DNA of 64,000 nt from Melampsora larici-populina 98AG31. Lineage: Eukaryota > Basidiomycota > Pucciniomycetes > Pucciniales > Melampsoraceae. Location: the NCBI RefSeq assembly GCF_000204055.1, contig NW_006768776.1, positions 22,105 to 86,104 on the forward strand. Reading direction: 5' to 3'. The translations under genes and the position numbers were made by a program. Numbering within the stretch: the stretch's first letter is position 1; every line of letters starts with the position of its first letter. Under the pieces are notes generated by a model. That model was not told the origin of the DNA. It searched no databases and worked only from the letters and a program-made list of their open reading frames with translations. Of the stretch, positions 33,421 through 45,989 are shown piece by piece.

Positions 33421-34120
33421 GTACTTATCATTAACCAAAGACAATATTGATCAGGTGATTTAGATATTTTTCAAGCAAGATCGAATGGCCTGTTCGCGTC
33501 GAAGTTTTCATAACGCCGAGTATCTCTATTTGATCATGTTTTGAGCTGTTTGTATGCATATGTACTAGAGCTAAATCATGATGGATGGAGGTCGAGGGCC
33601 AGATCATGTACCAATATAGTCAATTCAGATGACAAAGTTGAGGCACCGCACCGAGACTCCGAGAGGATCAAATGGGTCACAAGCTCCTGATTCTTTCTCT
33701 TTTGTGTTGAGGGTGCAGACGAAGTCATGACTCATGACGCCATAGAAATACTTGATGATGACGCATACTAAAAATACTCTCACAATTGAGAAATTAGAAT
33801 AGATCGCGGGTCTAGCCGGGGCTACAGATCAAAGCAAAGCGGTGCCAGTGGTGTTTTCTCTACAAAGCACCGATCAAGATTCAAGAGTCAAGACTGATCA
33901 CTCATGATCCTCCTCTCTCGACGGAGCTGTTCTATGTTCAATTATATTCAATCATGAGCCGGCACACGCACCAGCTGTCAGTCTATGTTTGCCGCTACAC
34001 TGCCACTCGGTGATGATCCACCGTTGGATGATCAAGTGAGCAAGAGAGGAGAGTCCATTCAGAAGTTACTTGACTCACGAAAAAGGCGTACATCAGTATC
34101 TCCTCTGCCTGTGGAAAAGG

Positions 34121-34127
34121 TATAAAT
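34121..34127 (+). promoter_or_regulatory. TATA box of the small secreted protein gene
   Basis: TATAAAT lies 150 bp before the ATG at 34277, with a pyrimidine-rich stretch (TCTCCTCTGCC) just upstream. The position allows a leader of about 120 bases. Confidence 0.55.
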
Positions 34128-34276
34128 TCGGTGGACTCTGGCCTGGTATTCGGTTTCCATCATCCACAGTTCGTCCATTGCTTAAATCGTGCTTCATTAC
34201 AATCATCTAAATCTAAAAACACCCATCTCATCATCATCACCATCTAAAGTCAAATCAGACTAAACCAAATCCAAAC

Positions 34277-34725
34277 ATGTTGTTTTCACGTTATATCACC
34301 TTTGCGGTCATCCTTGCTTTTGCAATGGTCTTCAACGTTGCCATGGCCGGTCGTAAGTCCAAATCCTTAATGTCATTGACATCCTTTGCGCGTCCTTGCT
34401 GACTTTTTTTTTATAATTGACTTCAAAAGCCTTTCCGTCCTTCATAACTACAAGCCAATATGTGAATTGGAATCCAAGCCTATACGCTTGGAATTCTCAA
34501 TATAACTGTCCAACCTACAATCAACAACCATTGTTTTATTTAAACAATCAATATTTCTATGAGCTTGGAAATATTCGATACTATGTTCCAGGTAGTACTT
34601 TATCACCCAACATTTGTTTAACATACCCTGTCAATACTTGGACTCCATTCAATTACAATGGATATTCCGCCTGGAGCTGGAACAGCCTTAAGCTCCGTTA
34701 CAATAATGGATGGAACTTTTTTTGA
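34277..34725 (+). CDS. Small secreted protein, aromatic-rich
   Basis: Exons 34277-34352 and 34430-34725 join in frame across a 77-bp GT-AG intron to give 123 residues. The first 24 residues are a classical signal peptide (MLFSRYITFAVILAFAMVFN, then VAMA), with likely cleavage before GPFPSF. The mature protein of about 99 residues is unusually rich in Tyr, Asn and Trp (SAWSWNSLKLRYNNGWNFF at the end) and has only two cysteines (NCPTYN, NICLTYP), which could form one disulphide. No family was recognised. A secreted, short, orphan protein with its own TATA box is the profile of a candidate rust effector or cell-surface protein; that role is an inference. Confidence 0.75.
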
Positions 34726-35789
34726 AGAAGAAAAGGTTTGTACGTTTTTTTTTGAAAATCAAAGAGCTGGATGACTGATTTTGTTTCGACTTCCTTTTTA
34801 TTCAGTCATCAATGATAGCTAAGCAAATGTAAAGGTCAAAGCAAAGTTTCTTCGGTTTTATGTGTAGTCCATGACCCAGACATGTGAAGGTTGTATATGT
34901 AGTCCTTGATCCTAAACCTTTGCAGCTCTATTGACTGTCAGTTTCCACGTTTTTTTATCTTTTCCCATTATCTTGTTCTCGTCGTTTCACATATTTCATA
35001 CATCATTATCTTGAGAAGGACTGTGTGGTAAACTTGAGAAATGTTTTCTTCCCGAGCTCATTTCTTCTGTTTTGCTTTTTGTATAAAGTCTCACTTATCT
35101 CTGTATGCTGTCTCTGTGATCGTCTGTGTCTTGAAATCTGTGTTCGGTATCTCGTTCTGATCTATTGACTTGCACGAGTTTATGGTGTTAGAAATGAGTT
35201 CTAAACACAAGTTCTGAAGTCTACTTCAAGCCCGTTGGACATTGCATATCTCCGTCTCTACCTGACATGTGGTGGTCATAGTCCACAAGTTCTACCTTTC
35301 CATGAAAGTAAGAAACAACTATAACACACGAGCTGGACATAATATGTCTGTGAACGAGTTGATCTGAATGCATATATGTAAACTTTCCAAATCCAGCAAT
35401 ACAAACGAGTCCACAAGATACAAAAGTCAGGTACCAGTGATTAAAACGAAAACAACAAAATCTTCGGAATAGAGAAGAATTCAAAGCTTATGCTTATAAT
35501 GAAGAATGTCGACGATGAGACTGACTAGTCCTTGATGCAAAGGAGAAAAATGACCCATCTATGTATCAAGGTTGATTCGAATCTACCTCTGATCACGATG
35601 GCTCTGAATTATGTTGAACGACATTGTCTGAGATCTTCAGAAAATACACTACAACTGTGATGTGCAAGTAGATGAGATAGCCTACACCACCATTGATATT
35701 TGAAAAGGTTTCCACAGACTTCCCGTATTTCCCGTATTTCATCACGATCCCGGCTTACAATGTTCCTATATCAAAGTCAAAACATCCCA
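34726..35789. other. Intergenic, no gene seen
   Basis: This is the 3' flank of the secreted-protein gene and of the OPT gene, which converge here. The 87-residue minus-strand frame at 35221-35484 has no protein-like features that could be supported. Confidence 0.5.
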
Positions 35790-38700
35790 TTAATAAAAGA
35801 AGACCGCAAGATAGAAAGACGTTGACAAAGATTCAAACTTGTGAGTACTATCACTCACAGAATCAATTGGAGAGTTCCACCACGATTCCCTAGCATGAAG
35901 ACCCAATAGATAGACCACCAAAGCATTCACACTTGTACCAGCATCAAGCGCACCTGAGAGAATATAGTTATACTTTCCTCGTCACAGATAGTAGAAGTAT
36001 ACCAAAGATTTTAGCTGAGTTACATTCGTGACTAATGTTAAATGAGACATACGTCATGAAACCAAGCTGTACGACGCCGTAAGGCCCAATACTGGGACAA
36101 GTACGCGCAGAGAAACCCCCCGATGATGCTGACATAATACACAATTTTTCAAACCGCAGCTTCGAAATCAGTCAGGAGATCAGAGAAGATGATAACGAGG
36201 GATAAGTGGAACTCACACGTTGTTAGGGTTCCTAGGTGCTTGAATTGCGCCGTGAAGAAATACTAACAATATTCAAACACATGAAACACAAGGGCATCCA
36301 AATTCAGAAGGTCGTCTTGCAGGACAGATTCGATTGAACAAAACCCACATGGTACACTGAAATACTTCCATGCGATTCTAGGAACTTTCTTGGAAAGGTA
36401 CCAAGGAATGAGTGGTAGTACAAATCCTAATGGGATCCCTAGGAGTAAGATGGTATATCGACCCGAAAAAAACCTAAAAGGACCAATTAGTCCAGCTGAG
36501 TTAGATGAAGAAAGTTTATAAAGAATAATGTTAACAAGCTGAAGAATTAAAAGTAGCAAGCTTGATATCCTAGGCGTATACATAACATCACACAAAGCGC
36601 ACCAACCACACTTCCAGAGTAAAATAACTCTGGCTTCCGTCCGGTCCATTGTCCTGTTGGATCAGCTATAGTTCCATCTAGATATTCTCGCTTATCAGCA
36701 ATCACCAATCGGATGAAGATATAATTTACTACAGCTCCTATTGCAGTACCCATGATTCTGAGTGCGAGAATCGTTCGACTGGCATTAATCTCTGCTAAAT
36801 TCAAATTGAAGATTCGGTCTCAACACTTACTGACTGATGAACATGTCCTTCGGCGGGATTTCTATAAGATCAACGGATGTGTGATGAGTCCACCATATTC
36901 TCATCATTGTAAATTTAGGGAGAGCATCTCAATGAGACAGAGCACTCACTAGCATATATACCAAGCTTTAAGTCTGCAGCCAGGTCTAAGCATTGGTGCA
37001 TAGTCATATAACCATATCTGGTGAAGAGACATCAAGAGTCAGCATGGTGTGTGGAGTTCCGGTCGAGTTAAACCTGTGACTTACACTTTGAAGACGACAT
37101 TAGCTAGAGGCTTTCCCCTAAGAGAATCCGTTTATGATAAAACACATCAGATTCCAAAATGCCCAGTTCACGAGCCTTATGAGACATCGTAGACACTCAC
37201 GGAAACAAGATACCTGCCATAAGCTCAGCTGAGGAGTTGTCAATAAGCGACCGTCAACGTCCATTCACAGAGAAGATGGCAAACAAGGGTAAAGATCGAC
37301 ATATTAATCTGAATGGGTGGGTCTTACTGATGGCATGCAAGCCAATATTGGTGTTCGAGGTGGCTTTGACTTTGAAGCAAATACAATTGATGGCGGGTAT
37401 AGCGCACCTGTCAGTATCTGGGGCGCAGTAAGATCAGATCACTCGCTGCACGCACTTATACCAAGTGGGATCGTAAAGGTCATGGCCTACAAGGATAAAC
37501 GTGGATTTGGAAATGATGGAAGCAATGAGACACGTTTTCTTCGTAAGCTATAAAACATTTTTGGTGGTTTGACTCACCAATATAAGAGCAATGACGAGTC
37601 CCCATACAGGAATCTAGTAATTTACATGAACCGTTACTTGTCGTTTGCTGAAAACAAACAAAACGTAACGAAGTTCCACATATGACTGACCTGCAAGGGA
37701 TAGACGATGACTACGTATAGAGCAGCGATACCCATGGTTGTCGAAATCGTGATATACCACGAGGCAGGAACCATGTCATAATTCCTCTCCACCATCTCTA
37801 CATGAACATCCTAGTGTCAGGTGACAATGGTCAAGGAAGTCATACATGTCAATCATTGGCATTTGTAGAAAGTTAAGAGATAAAGATGAGCGTACAGAAG
37901 AAACCTTTGATCTTGCGTCCATGGCCATTCGAATATCATCCCAGTGAAAGAGAAGCACTGTAGTGATAGCTGAAGTTAGAACGGCGAAACTGATGCCATA
38001 GTATAGTGCATAATATGGTGTCAATTGGATCGGTCCCATCTCCGCGTATCTAAAAGTTTGAATTCAGAACAGATTATATAAAGTGAGCATCATGACTCCA
38101 TACGACAGTTGTGCCTACTCTACTAATCATGTGATACTCAAATATATAGGCTTACTTCTCCAGATCCAAAGTGAGATCAGGCTTCACAACCGCACTGACG
38201 TTATATCTTTGAAATTTAGAATCAAACATATGGGCTGAAATTGCATTATCACCAAAGCTTTGATACTACGCATCTCAAGCCCCACAAAGGATTTTCCTAA
38301 GAATTCAATTCGATTCTTTGCAAAAAGGGACATCATTAAAAAACAATGGGTACACACATTCCAAAAATCAAAATACCAGAGTAACGGTACAAGAAGCCAC
38401 ATTGACGAAATCAATCCAGCAAAATAATTGCAGGATGAATAAAACGGAGTTTGTAAGGAGGTAGACGTGATCACCGCCCAATCAAAGCTAAGCGTAAATA
38501 GACCAACTCCCGTATCTGAAGAAGGGGTGAAGATAAGAATCCAGAATTCCGAATACGTTCAAATTCATTGATCTGTCTAACTCACATGCAGATCCAAGTA
38601 CTCGCATAAACTGGCTTTTATTATTGATTAAGCATAAGACGGCAATACTACTCAAGGTCGGAGCAAATACCGTGGGCAGGAACTTGAATTGATGACATGC

Positions 38701-39740
38701 GGCAGAAGTCAAGGTAATATCAGCCTCATGAATGACAAACCTTCAGAATTCTCATGGGAAGACTAAGGAACTCACCTGATAGATAGTGATTGCAACAAAG
38801 ACAATCAAAAAGAATCGAAATCTTTTAGTCATGACATCATCTTGTTGAGCCACCTTTTTTCTTGTTGTACCACCCGCTTTGGAATGTAATGTGTTATAAG
38901 TTGACATGATCACCAAGGATGAAGGCCAAACCATAATCGTCGGTCGGACCAAAAAACTGTAGGTAAGTCCAGCAAGTCCAAATCCGAGTAACTGTGTGCT
39001 CAGGACTAGTAAGAGTCCTCCAACGTGGTCAATGTCTTGCTGTGTGATACATATCATCAGGAAAAATTAATACATATTTCGAATATCTAGATGAGATATG
39101 AAGGTCAAGTAGCTGACGTGGTAGTATAAATCCTGTACGGCCACAATGTCTCCTGCATAAGCGCTTCCAGATGCACCCGCAGCGAGAACACCGATGAGAA
39201 GGTGCTCTTTCAGCGTAAAAGGACCAGGGTTTAACCTGAATCTCCATGTCTTCGAGAGTCTGATAGTCCATTTCGGAAGTAATCGTTCCAAAGCCTTCCC
39301 CACTGTTTTCCATAGAATGAGGTCAGTGTGGTTTGATTATCTGATTGGAATCACCAGATATGGCCAAGGAATATGACTCAACTAGGATAACTGACGAGAA
39401 TGATGAGAAAGTTATTGAAACCGATCCCATTACTTTTGAAGAAAAAGATTTGACCCACGGCAGCGCCTGTACAACCGAGTAGACCACCTAATAAAAAAAC
39501 TCTAAAAGAAAGCGTTGTCTGTCGAACATCGTCATCCAGGCTAACTACATTATCGACGATCGAATGACTGTTCGACCGGGAACGAGGTCGAAGTGAAACC
39601 AATCCAACATCCTCAGATGAGGAAGCAGGACTATCCAGCCCAGAGATAGGAGGGTATTCTGGAAATCCTTCGTCGTCTACCTCTGAATCGTGGAATTGAG
39701 ACTCGATCAACCTCGCAGCTTCTTGATCGTTGCTAGACAT
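35790..39740 (-). CDS. Oligopeptide transporter, OPT family
   Basis: This is a many-exon gene for a proton-coupled transporter of small peptides (or siderophore-like peptides) in the plasma membrane. Exon 1 (39383-39740) encodes an acidic cytosolic N terminus and the first membrane span, and joins exon 2 (from 39302) to give SYPMGKALERLLPKW. Later exons show the OPT landmarks LNPGPFTLKEH, AYAGDIVAVQDLYY, STQLLGFGLAGL, GVGLFTLSFDWAVIT, NIGLHAITELMAGILFPGKP, IPPKDMFISQ and DPTGQWTGRKPELFYSG. These span the whole family, so the gene is full length with roughly 15 short exons. The last exon is uncertain: reading on from ESWWNSPIDS reaches a stop at 35790, but a GTGAGT donor also occurs there. Why start at 39740: it is the first ATG of an open exon and follows a non-coding stretch. 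Confidence 0.88.
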
Positions 39741-40872
39741 TCCCGTTGCGTGCCCTGAGCAGATTTACCAAAATCGTCGACGCTTCTAATTCCTGAGACT
39801 AGGTGTTTTTCAATAATTTCGAGCAACGTCGGGTCTTGTGCTAGGATCGAGGGAAGAAGGTGAGTTGAGACTCGAGAGGATCGTCAAAGAATGCTGAAGT
39901 TGCGCAGACCGTGACGCTAAAGGTCGCTGCTGTGACGACCGGTGACGCCCCGACTGCGCCGTGTGGTACATGATACCACACATGTACGTACAGGCCTAGC
40001 ACATAATCCATGTTCGGTTGAACGGAAGGAAGAAAGGTTGAAGAGGTTGATAATATCTGCGAAGCTCAGCAAAAATCAGAGAGGCTCAGCAAAGCTCAGC
40101 AGAGGAGTAATGATGTAGAGCAGCTGCAAGGTTGTGCCGAGCCTTCTGTAAATCGATGGTCCCGAAAAATCAAAATGATCATCTTTCCACAGTAGAACTT
40201 CGATATATAATCAAACAAATCCCCACTTGCAAGTAACGGCACTCCATTACCTTCATATGCTCTAGGTTTCATACCAACAAAGCCTTTGAGCAACCCTCAC
40301 CCCTCTTTCATGCCTAGGAAGCCAACACTATTGTGAGACAATCTGGAAATCATTGCTCTCCTTAGGTCATTTGAAAATATTTGATTTGACTCAATTCTTA
40401 GCGATTCGCCTATGCGACTTTCACGGAAAGGCTCTACGTAGGAGTTCAGATTTCTAAAGGAAATTGAGTGCATGATGTACATACATATCAAGTTCTTCAC
40501 GCCGCCTTCGGCTGACAGATCCTTGCTTTAAACGAGGCGTTCCCAAAGAAAGCTTTGGCTAAACTTACGCGCCAACTTACAACTTCAGTTTTGGCGAGAG
40601 ACGTTGGAAAAAGTCCTTTGTAGTCTGCAATCCAACGGAAGAATAGGAATTCCGCCGGAGAGGGTGGCGCCGTAGAATTTTCAATTGGTTGCTTTACAGG
40701 AGCACAAGTTGTGCTTAGTTGGTGCTTAAATCTGTGAGAAGAGCAATCAACTCGAGAGGTCAGAGGATGTCAGGACATCCTGTCGCTCTCGTCATCACCG
40801 TAAGACTGTTCCAAGCACTTTTTGATGACGAATTCAATTTGCTTGATTATCTTAAGCCACAATCTTGTCATG

Positions 40873-41481
40873 ACTGCTGATACACAAACTGAAGAGTCAA
40901 TGCACGAAGCATATGGCTTCTTCCAACTTGCTCCTCTTATCGTTCAAGCTCAACAAATCCCTTCCAATAAAGCCTCTTCCGGCAGACTAAAAATATATCA
41001 CTTTGTACATACTCGTGTGACACAAGTTGCTTGTATAAGAAAAATCGACGCAATAGCACAAATCGGAAGGACTCAACAATAATACATCACCATACTTACC
41101 CATAAATTCTTCTCCCATATCTCTCTAGAGAAAAACTGTCGCGTCAACAAAAGACTCAACTAACAATGTTACTTTGAGCTGTTAATCAGTTGATATAATG
41201 GTTTTACAGCCAGGTATTCTAGCAAGAACCAACCTGCAAGCCCAGAAATCGAGTATTCAGATCACCGCGTCCTCAGTACTCCATGGGTGCTGCAGAAGCC
41301 ATATCTTGATCGAACCTTTGAAAATGGTTCTGATGGTAGATACATTGTTAGCCGATTGATCCTAATGGCTCTTATAGACTTCAAAACCTGTTACTCTTAC
41401 CAACAGATAACGAGGCGAGTCTGCATATTCAGCACCCCTGATCTTGATTGTATATGCAGCATCCTCAATCTTTTTCAATGA
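40873..41481 (+). other. Possible two-exon gene fragment, unrecognised
   Basis: Two protein-like stretches sit on the plus strand. One from 40870 reads MTADTQTEESMHEAYGFFQL. The other, about 41214-41481, follows a TTTACAGCCAG acceptor-like site and reads EIEYSDHRVLSTPWVLQKPY, RTFENGSDGRYIVSRLILMA, then a stop. The second has the amino-acid balance of a real domain, but I could not name it. Splicing between the two was not resolved. Confidence 0.25.
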
Positions 41482-41539
41482 ACTTCGCATTGTAGACACT
41501 TTCAAAAAAACGCAATACGATATGGTATCAGCATACTCT

Positions 41540-42493
41540 TCAGATGATACAAACGATCAACTGATTACTTTTTTGTTCAAAGCGATATAGGTTAGGTACC
41601 AGTCCTTCCAACTCTATTATATTTGGATGTAAGATGGTGATGATAAGTAGGAAGATAATAAACATGGTCAATTTCAAGTGGTGACCAAGACACGAAGAGG
41701 AAAGGAGAACAAGAGCAAAGACTAACGGAATTTCAAGCTTCGGATAAAATCAATAGCCTCTTTTGTCACTTGTGCTCCTCTTTCCGCTCCATTGCCCAAA
41801 GAATTAATTGCATGACTATAAGAGAGATCACGAATTAAGAAGATGATCACTATTTAAACCCAGCATTGCTGGAATGGTTCAAAACAGAGATGAAAACAAG
41901 AACCGAGGTAGTCCTAATTTACCGCATAAGTTCACCTGTTAGATCAGCAACGCCTCCTAAGTAATCTTCAATGGTGATGGTGAGCATAAACTTTGGGGCC
42001 GTCTCGGATGGAGCCTGAGGGAAGCTTTGGAGGTACTCTTCAATCTCGTCTTTGGTAATCAATGTACGTGTGCGCAGATACTCGCAGTACGTTTTCGCTT
42101 CAATCTGAGCGGGATGGTCGAAGGATGAAGGAAGTATTGGTTCAGGATCCCTATGATCGAATAGAAGATAAATACATACGAATTCTTGAATACCAGGGGA
42201 TATTGATCGATAATACCTAGGGAGCAAATTGTCATATCGTATCAGGATCAAACCTCTAGAATCAAAAGAAGTGCAGGACAATAAAATGACCTGAAAAACT
42301 CATCAGTCGAGCTTAGTTTGCTAGAAACCATCCAAATCGTCTTGACCACTTCGGCCATCATTCGATCCGCCTCAACAAAGAGGACCTTGGGATCACGTTG
42401 ATTGGAAGTAAGTCGATGAAGATAAAAGATGACTTTCTTCGATGCCGATGTGATATCTCGGCTTAACTTGATAATAGCCTCACGTCGATCATG
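41540..42493 (-). CDS. TSNAX: Translin-associated factor X (TRAX), first exon unresolved
   Basis: The first clear exon starts at 42493 and reads HDRREAIIKLSRDITSASKK, VIFYLHRLT. Later exons give DNLLPRYYRSISPGIQEF, spliced to IEAKTYCEYLRTRTLITKDE, then DYLGGVADLTGELMR, then HAINSLGNG, and a last exon ending near 41540. These are the conserved blocks of the translin/TRAX family. TRAX pairs with translin to form C3PO, an RNA/DNA-binding ribonuclease complex that trims small-RNA passenger strands and tRNA fragments. SPGIQEFIEA and GVADLTGELMR are typical of TRAX. Upstream of 42493 the frame meets TAG directly (CGGTAG, a likely acceptor), so a short 5' exon with the ATG lies within about 42500-42610. 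Confidence 0.85.
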
Positions 42494-43034
42494 CTACCGA
42501 TGGTTGGATTGGGAGAAGGAGGATTCGAAGGATGTAGTCATTTGAGTCAACTTCACTGCTGATTAAACTCCTTTGCGGGATTTCTTCAATTTCTGACATA
42601 CGTGAACATCTAACTCGTTCGCGAACGATTGGAACATTATATCAATCGACATTTTCTTTTCCTTGAACTTGATGATCAGGGTAGTATAAGGACGCGACTT
42701 CTTGCGCGATCGGCGCCTGCCACATACGGTCTGACTCTGGGTGACCAGGATTCAGGATTCAGCCATGAGCCGCTGAGCTCTGGGTACCGTAACCTGACGA
42801 TCGTGGCAGACCCGGGCTCGGGCTTACGGATCGCCATACTTATCCGCTGGTTCGGGGCCGGGCGGGGCAGGATTCACCTGCTTGTCACCGAATCAGATTC
42901 ACAAGATGAGTGGTCGCGCGCCTGTGGAGATCGGTGGCATTGAATTTGCACTTGACCCCATTGAAAATAGTTTGAGCTGGGATTCATGATTCCATTGACT
43001 TTTGATTCTCGATCGAACTGAATTTGATTAATGA

Positions 43035-43472
43035 GGACCCCGGAAAGCTCCTGGAGAACAAACCGTCCTCGATCCATTCCGGCCCCGGCCCTCACACTTT
43101 CACTATTTGCCCCGAGGAGAGGTGGGTTAACATGGATTTCTCGGTGGTAGGAGAAGCGCCTTGATCAGGGCTCTCGATTACATATACTTTCAGTTTTGTA
43201 CCACGTGTAATCACCGAGATATCCGTATGTAAGTACCCGACCCGAGCCGGTATGGATTTTCGTCGGTCTGGGGGGGCAAAAGTTACAAATCACACATTTC
43301 CCAAGCCACCAGTCATGTTCAGGGTCAGACATGTGTACCATCTGATAGCCCTCGTTGAGGCGCATCTTTTGCACCTGTCACATCTCTGGTACCATGTGAC
43401 ATGACTTCACAAAACACCGGTATCCGAAAACCCCCTCAGGACGGTTTGTTCTCCAGGAGCTTTCCAGGGTCC
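43035..43472. mobile_element. MITE with long TIRs and 10-bp target duplication
   Basis: Ends are GGACCCCGGAAAGCTCCTGG and the complement of GGACCCTGGAAAGCTCCTGG; pairing continues through AGAACAAACCGTCC, about 34 bp with one mismatch. TGATTAATGA flanks both sides (43025-43034 and 43473-43482). Long TIRs with a target duplication of 9-10 bp point to the Mutator-like superfamily. The 438-bp interior is GC-richer than its surroundings and non-coding. Confidence 0.82.
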
Positions 43473-43524
43473 TGATTAATGACAACCAAAAAGAAGTGAA
43501 AATTTAACAAAAGTTTTATTTAAC

Positions 43525-45905
43525 TACGGAAGCCGTGACGTGAAGTGACCGCCACCGTTTTTTCAAAACTTCGGTTTTCGGTTTTCGGTTTTTGGTTTTT
43601 GGAATTTGGGCATTTCCTTCAATTTTTTTGAAAAGCAACCATGCCTCCCTCTCAATTTACAGTGAGTCGGTCAAACTGCTTGACCAATTCAACTCTTGTG
43701 CCTTCAAATATCCAGACTTTGACTCAATCAAACCACATCTCAAATCTTATCAACTTCAATCGTATCAATCAATACCAAAGTACAGTCGACTCTGATATAA
43801 CCGATACCCAAAAAATTGTATCAGTTTTCACGGAGTATCGGTTTTGTCAGAGCCAACTTCACTGAAAATTTTAAAAAAATGGCCGAAAATTATCGGTTTT
43901 GCCGAGATTATCGGTTTTGACAGTGTATCGGTTATATCAGAGTTGACTGTATTGTAGTTCAAATTAAACTAATAGATCCTACTACACATCACAGTTGAAT
44001 CGGCGAGCTCTTATCTCAACACCTGTTGTGTTAACCTTTTAAATTTCTTCGTCAACTTCATATCGAACCACTAATGTTTAAACTACCCATTGCATCAAAA
44101 AGATCCATTGGCTTGCTCTTATCTCAACAAAAAATTGATCCACTCGATCCTACTACACATCACAACTAACTCTGAAAGCTCTTATCTCAACACTCATTGT
44201 GTTCACCTTTGAAGTTTCTTCTTTAACTTCTTATTGATCCATTAATTCTTACACTAACTACACATCAAAATGCTGAATTGGCTGGCCCTCATCTGAACAA
44301 AAAATTTACATAAGTATCTTTGAATTGCAAAGAGTATAATCACAAATCATGGTGATTACAATCTGGAACCTGATCATTTCACAGAGTTTGTATCACTTAC
44401 TTATTGATTGTTTTACACAACTTACAACATTTCAATCATGAGGCTGTTTTAAAAAATGTATGCCAAGTATTTTTGATTATTCTGAGTTCTCAAACAATTG
44501 AGGTTGATCTTGACAATCACCTCCTCAAAATTCAACCTATTTGGAAAACCAACAGTTTCTTTGATCAGAAAGGTTGTTGATTGATTGAGGGGTAAGGTGA
44601 TTTGTAACTGTAAATGATACCAAGTTGATTACAAGTTTATTGACTGTAAATGATACCAAGTTGATTGAGTGAGTGATAATTGAAACAAGTCTGGACTTTG
44701 ATAAAAGATACTCGAGCTGGGTGGTGGTGGTGATAGCTAGATTGGTGAAAAGACAAGTGTGAAAAAATAGCTCGGTGGTGGGTGGTGATGTTGGTAGCTA
44801 GCTGGTGGTGAAAAGACAGATGTGGAAAAAAATGCTCGGTGGTGGGTGCTGAGTGAAAATACGAGTGTGGAATAAACCCTTGGTGGTGGTGATCGTGTCA
44901 GTTGGTGTTCTCGGTGATGGTAGCTACGATGGACGAGAGAGGAGGGTGGAGGACAAACCTCAAAACCCGAAACACAAACCTGTATTGCCCTGTACAGATA
45001 CTCGATTTTCGAGTAGGTCTGATCAAACCTCGCCAAAACGTCGTAGAAACAATCCAGATCACTCAACAAGTTTTGCAAAAACCCAACAAACATCCAGGAA
45101 TCAAGTACAAGTTTAATTGATTTGAGTTTATAATTGAAGACATCAAAAGTTTTGTCTTTTGACCAGATCAGGAGAGCAAGGCATGAAATTCACTACTTCA
45201 AATGCAATTAGTCTCTTGGGTTGGATTTCTGTTTCTGAGTCTGTTTCTGATCTTTGTTTTGACATCAATGTTGAATTTTCAAATTGGACTCAAACTTTGA
45301 GATTTTCCTATTTGGTATCATTGCACAAGAAGGAAACTGAACATCTATCAGATGTTAACTTAACAAAGTCCCTCTCGCGGCTGTTTGTCTGTTGAGTGAA
45401 ATGTGTTGTTCACCAAGTCAATCAGAATGCTTTGATTTTGGAAAGGTGAGACAAAAATTGATTGAGATTTGTCTGTGATGTTGAAAGAGTGTATATTTCA
45501 AAGCAAATCTTTTTGTTTGATAAAAAGGTCAAAAGAAACCATAGTTAAATCGTGAGTTTAATTCATTCTAGATGATTTAAAAACTTGCTCGTTATCATGA
45601 TGTGATGATGAAACTGTATCTCAATTGGGAGCCGTCTGGAATCGTCTCTGGCTTCGTCTGGATTGTTTCTACGACATTTGGCAAGGTTTGATCAGAGCTA
45701 CTCGAAAATCGAGTATCTGTACAGGGCAATACAGGTTTGTGTTTCGGGTTTTGAGGTTTGTCCTCCACCCTCCTCTCTCGTCCATCGTAGGTAGCCCGTG
45801 GTGTGTATTGAAAATTGAAGGAAATGCCCAAATTCCAAAAACCGAAAACCGAAAACCGAAGTTTTGAAAAAACGGTGGCGGTCACTTCACGTCACGGCTT
45901 CCGTA
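43525..45905. mobile_element. 2.4-kb long-TIR element beside a host gene
   Basis: The ends TACGGAAGCCGTGACGTGAA and TTCACGTCACGGCTTCCGTA are exact complements, and pairing runs on for about 100 bp through the TTCGGTTTTCGG/CCGAAAACCGAA tract. TTTAAC flanks both ends if the full TIR is used (TATTTAAC, 8 bp, with a 2-bp offset). A second inverted pair (about 44930-45070 with 45655-45790) adjoins the right TIR but is separated from the left TIR by about 1.3 kb that includes a Tc1-type MITE. No transposase was recognised, so it is non-autonomous. It ends 85 bp before the ATG at 45990. Confidence 0.75.
43783..43949. mobile_element. 167-bp Tc1/mariner-type MITE
   Basis: Ends CAGTCGACTCTGATATAACC and GGTTATATCAGAGTTGACTG are inverted copies with one mismatch, flanked by TA on both sides. 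The word TATCGGTTTT(G) repeats inside. Non-coding and nested in the larger TIR element. Confidence 0.88.
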
Positions 45906-45989
45906 TTTAACCAAGAGTTCTTTACAAACCTTTCAATTTGAATTATTCCTTTCTCTTTTGCTATTTTCAATTTTCTCAATTCTAAAAGC

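Noticed and set aside
33124..33444. Frames of 90-180 residues on both strands at the GCGCAG element
   Set aside because: They arise from the hexamer repeats in a stop-poor GC-rich tract and cross the element boundary.
44737..45093. 118-residue minus-strand frame rich in Ser, Pro and His
   Set aside because: It is produced by TGGTGG-type simple repeats inside the long-TIR element.
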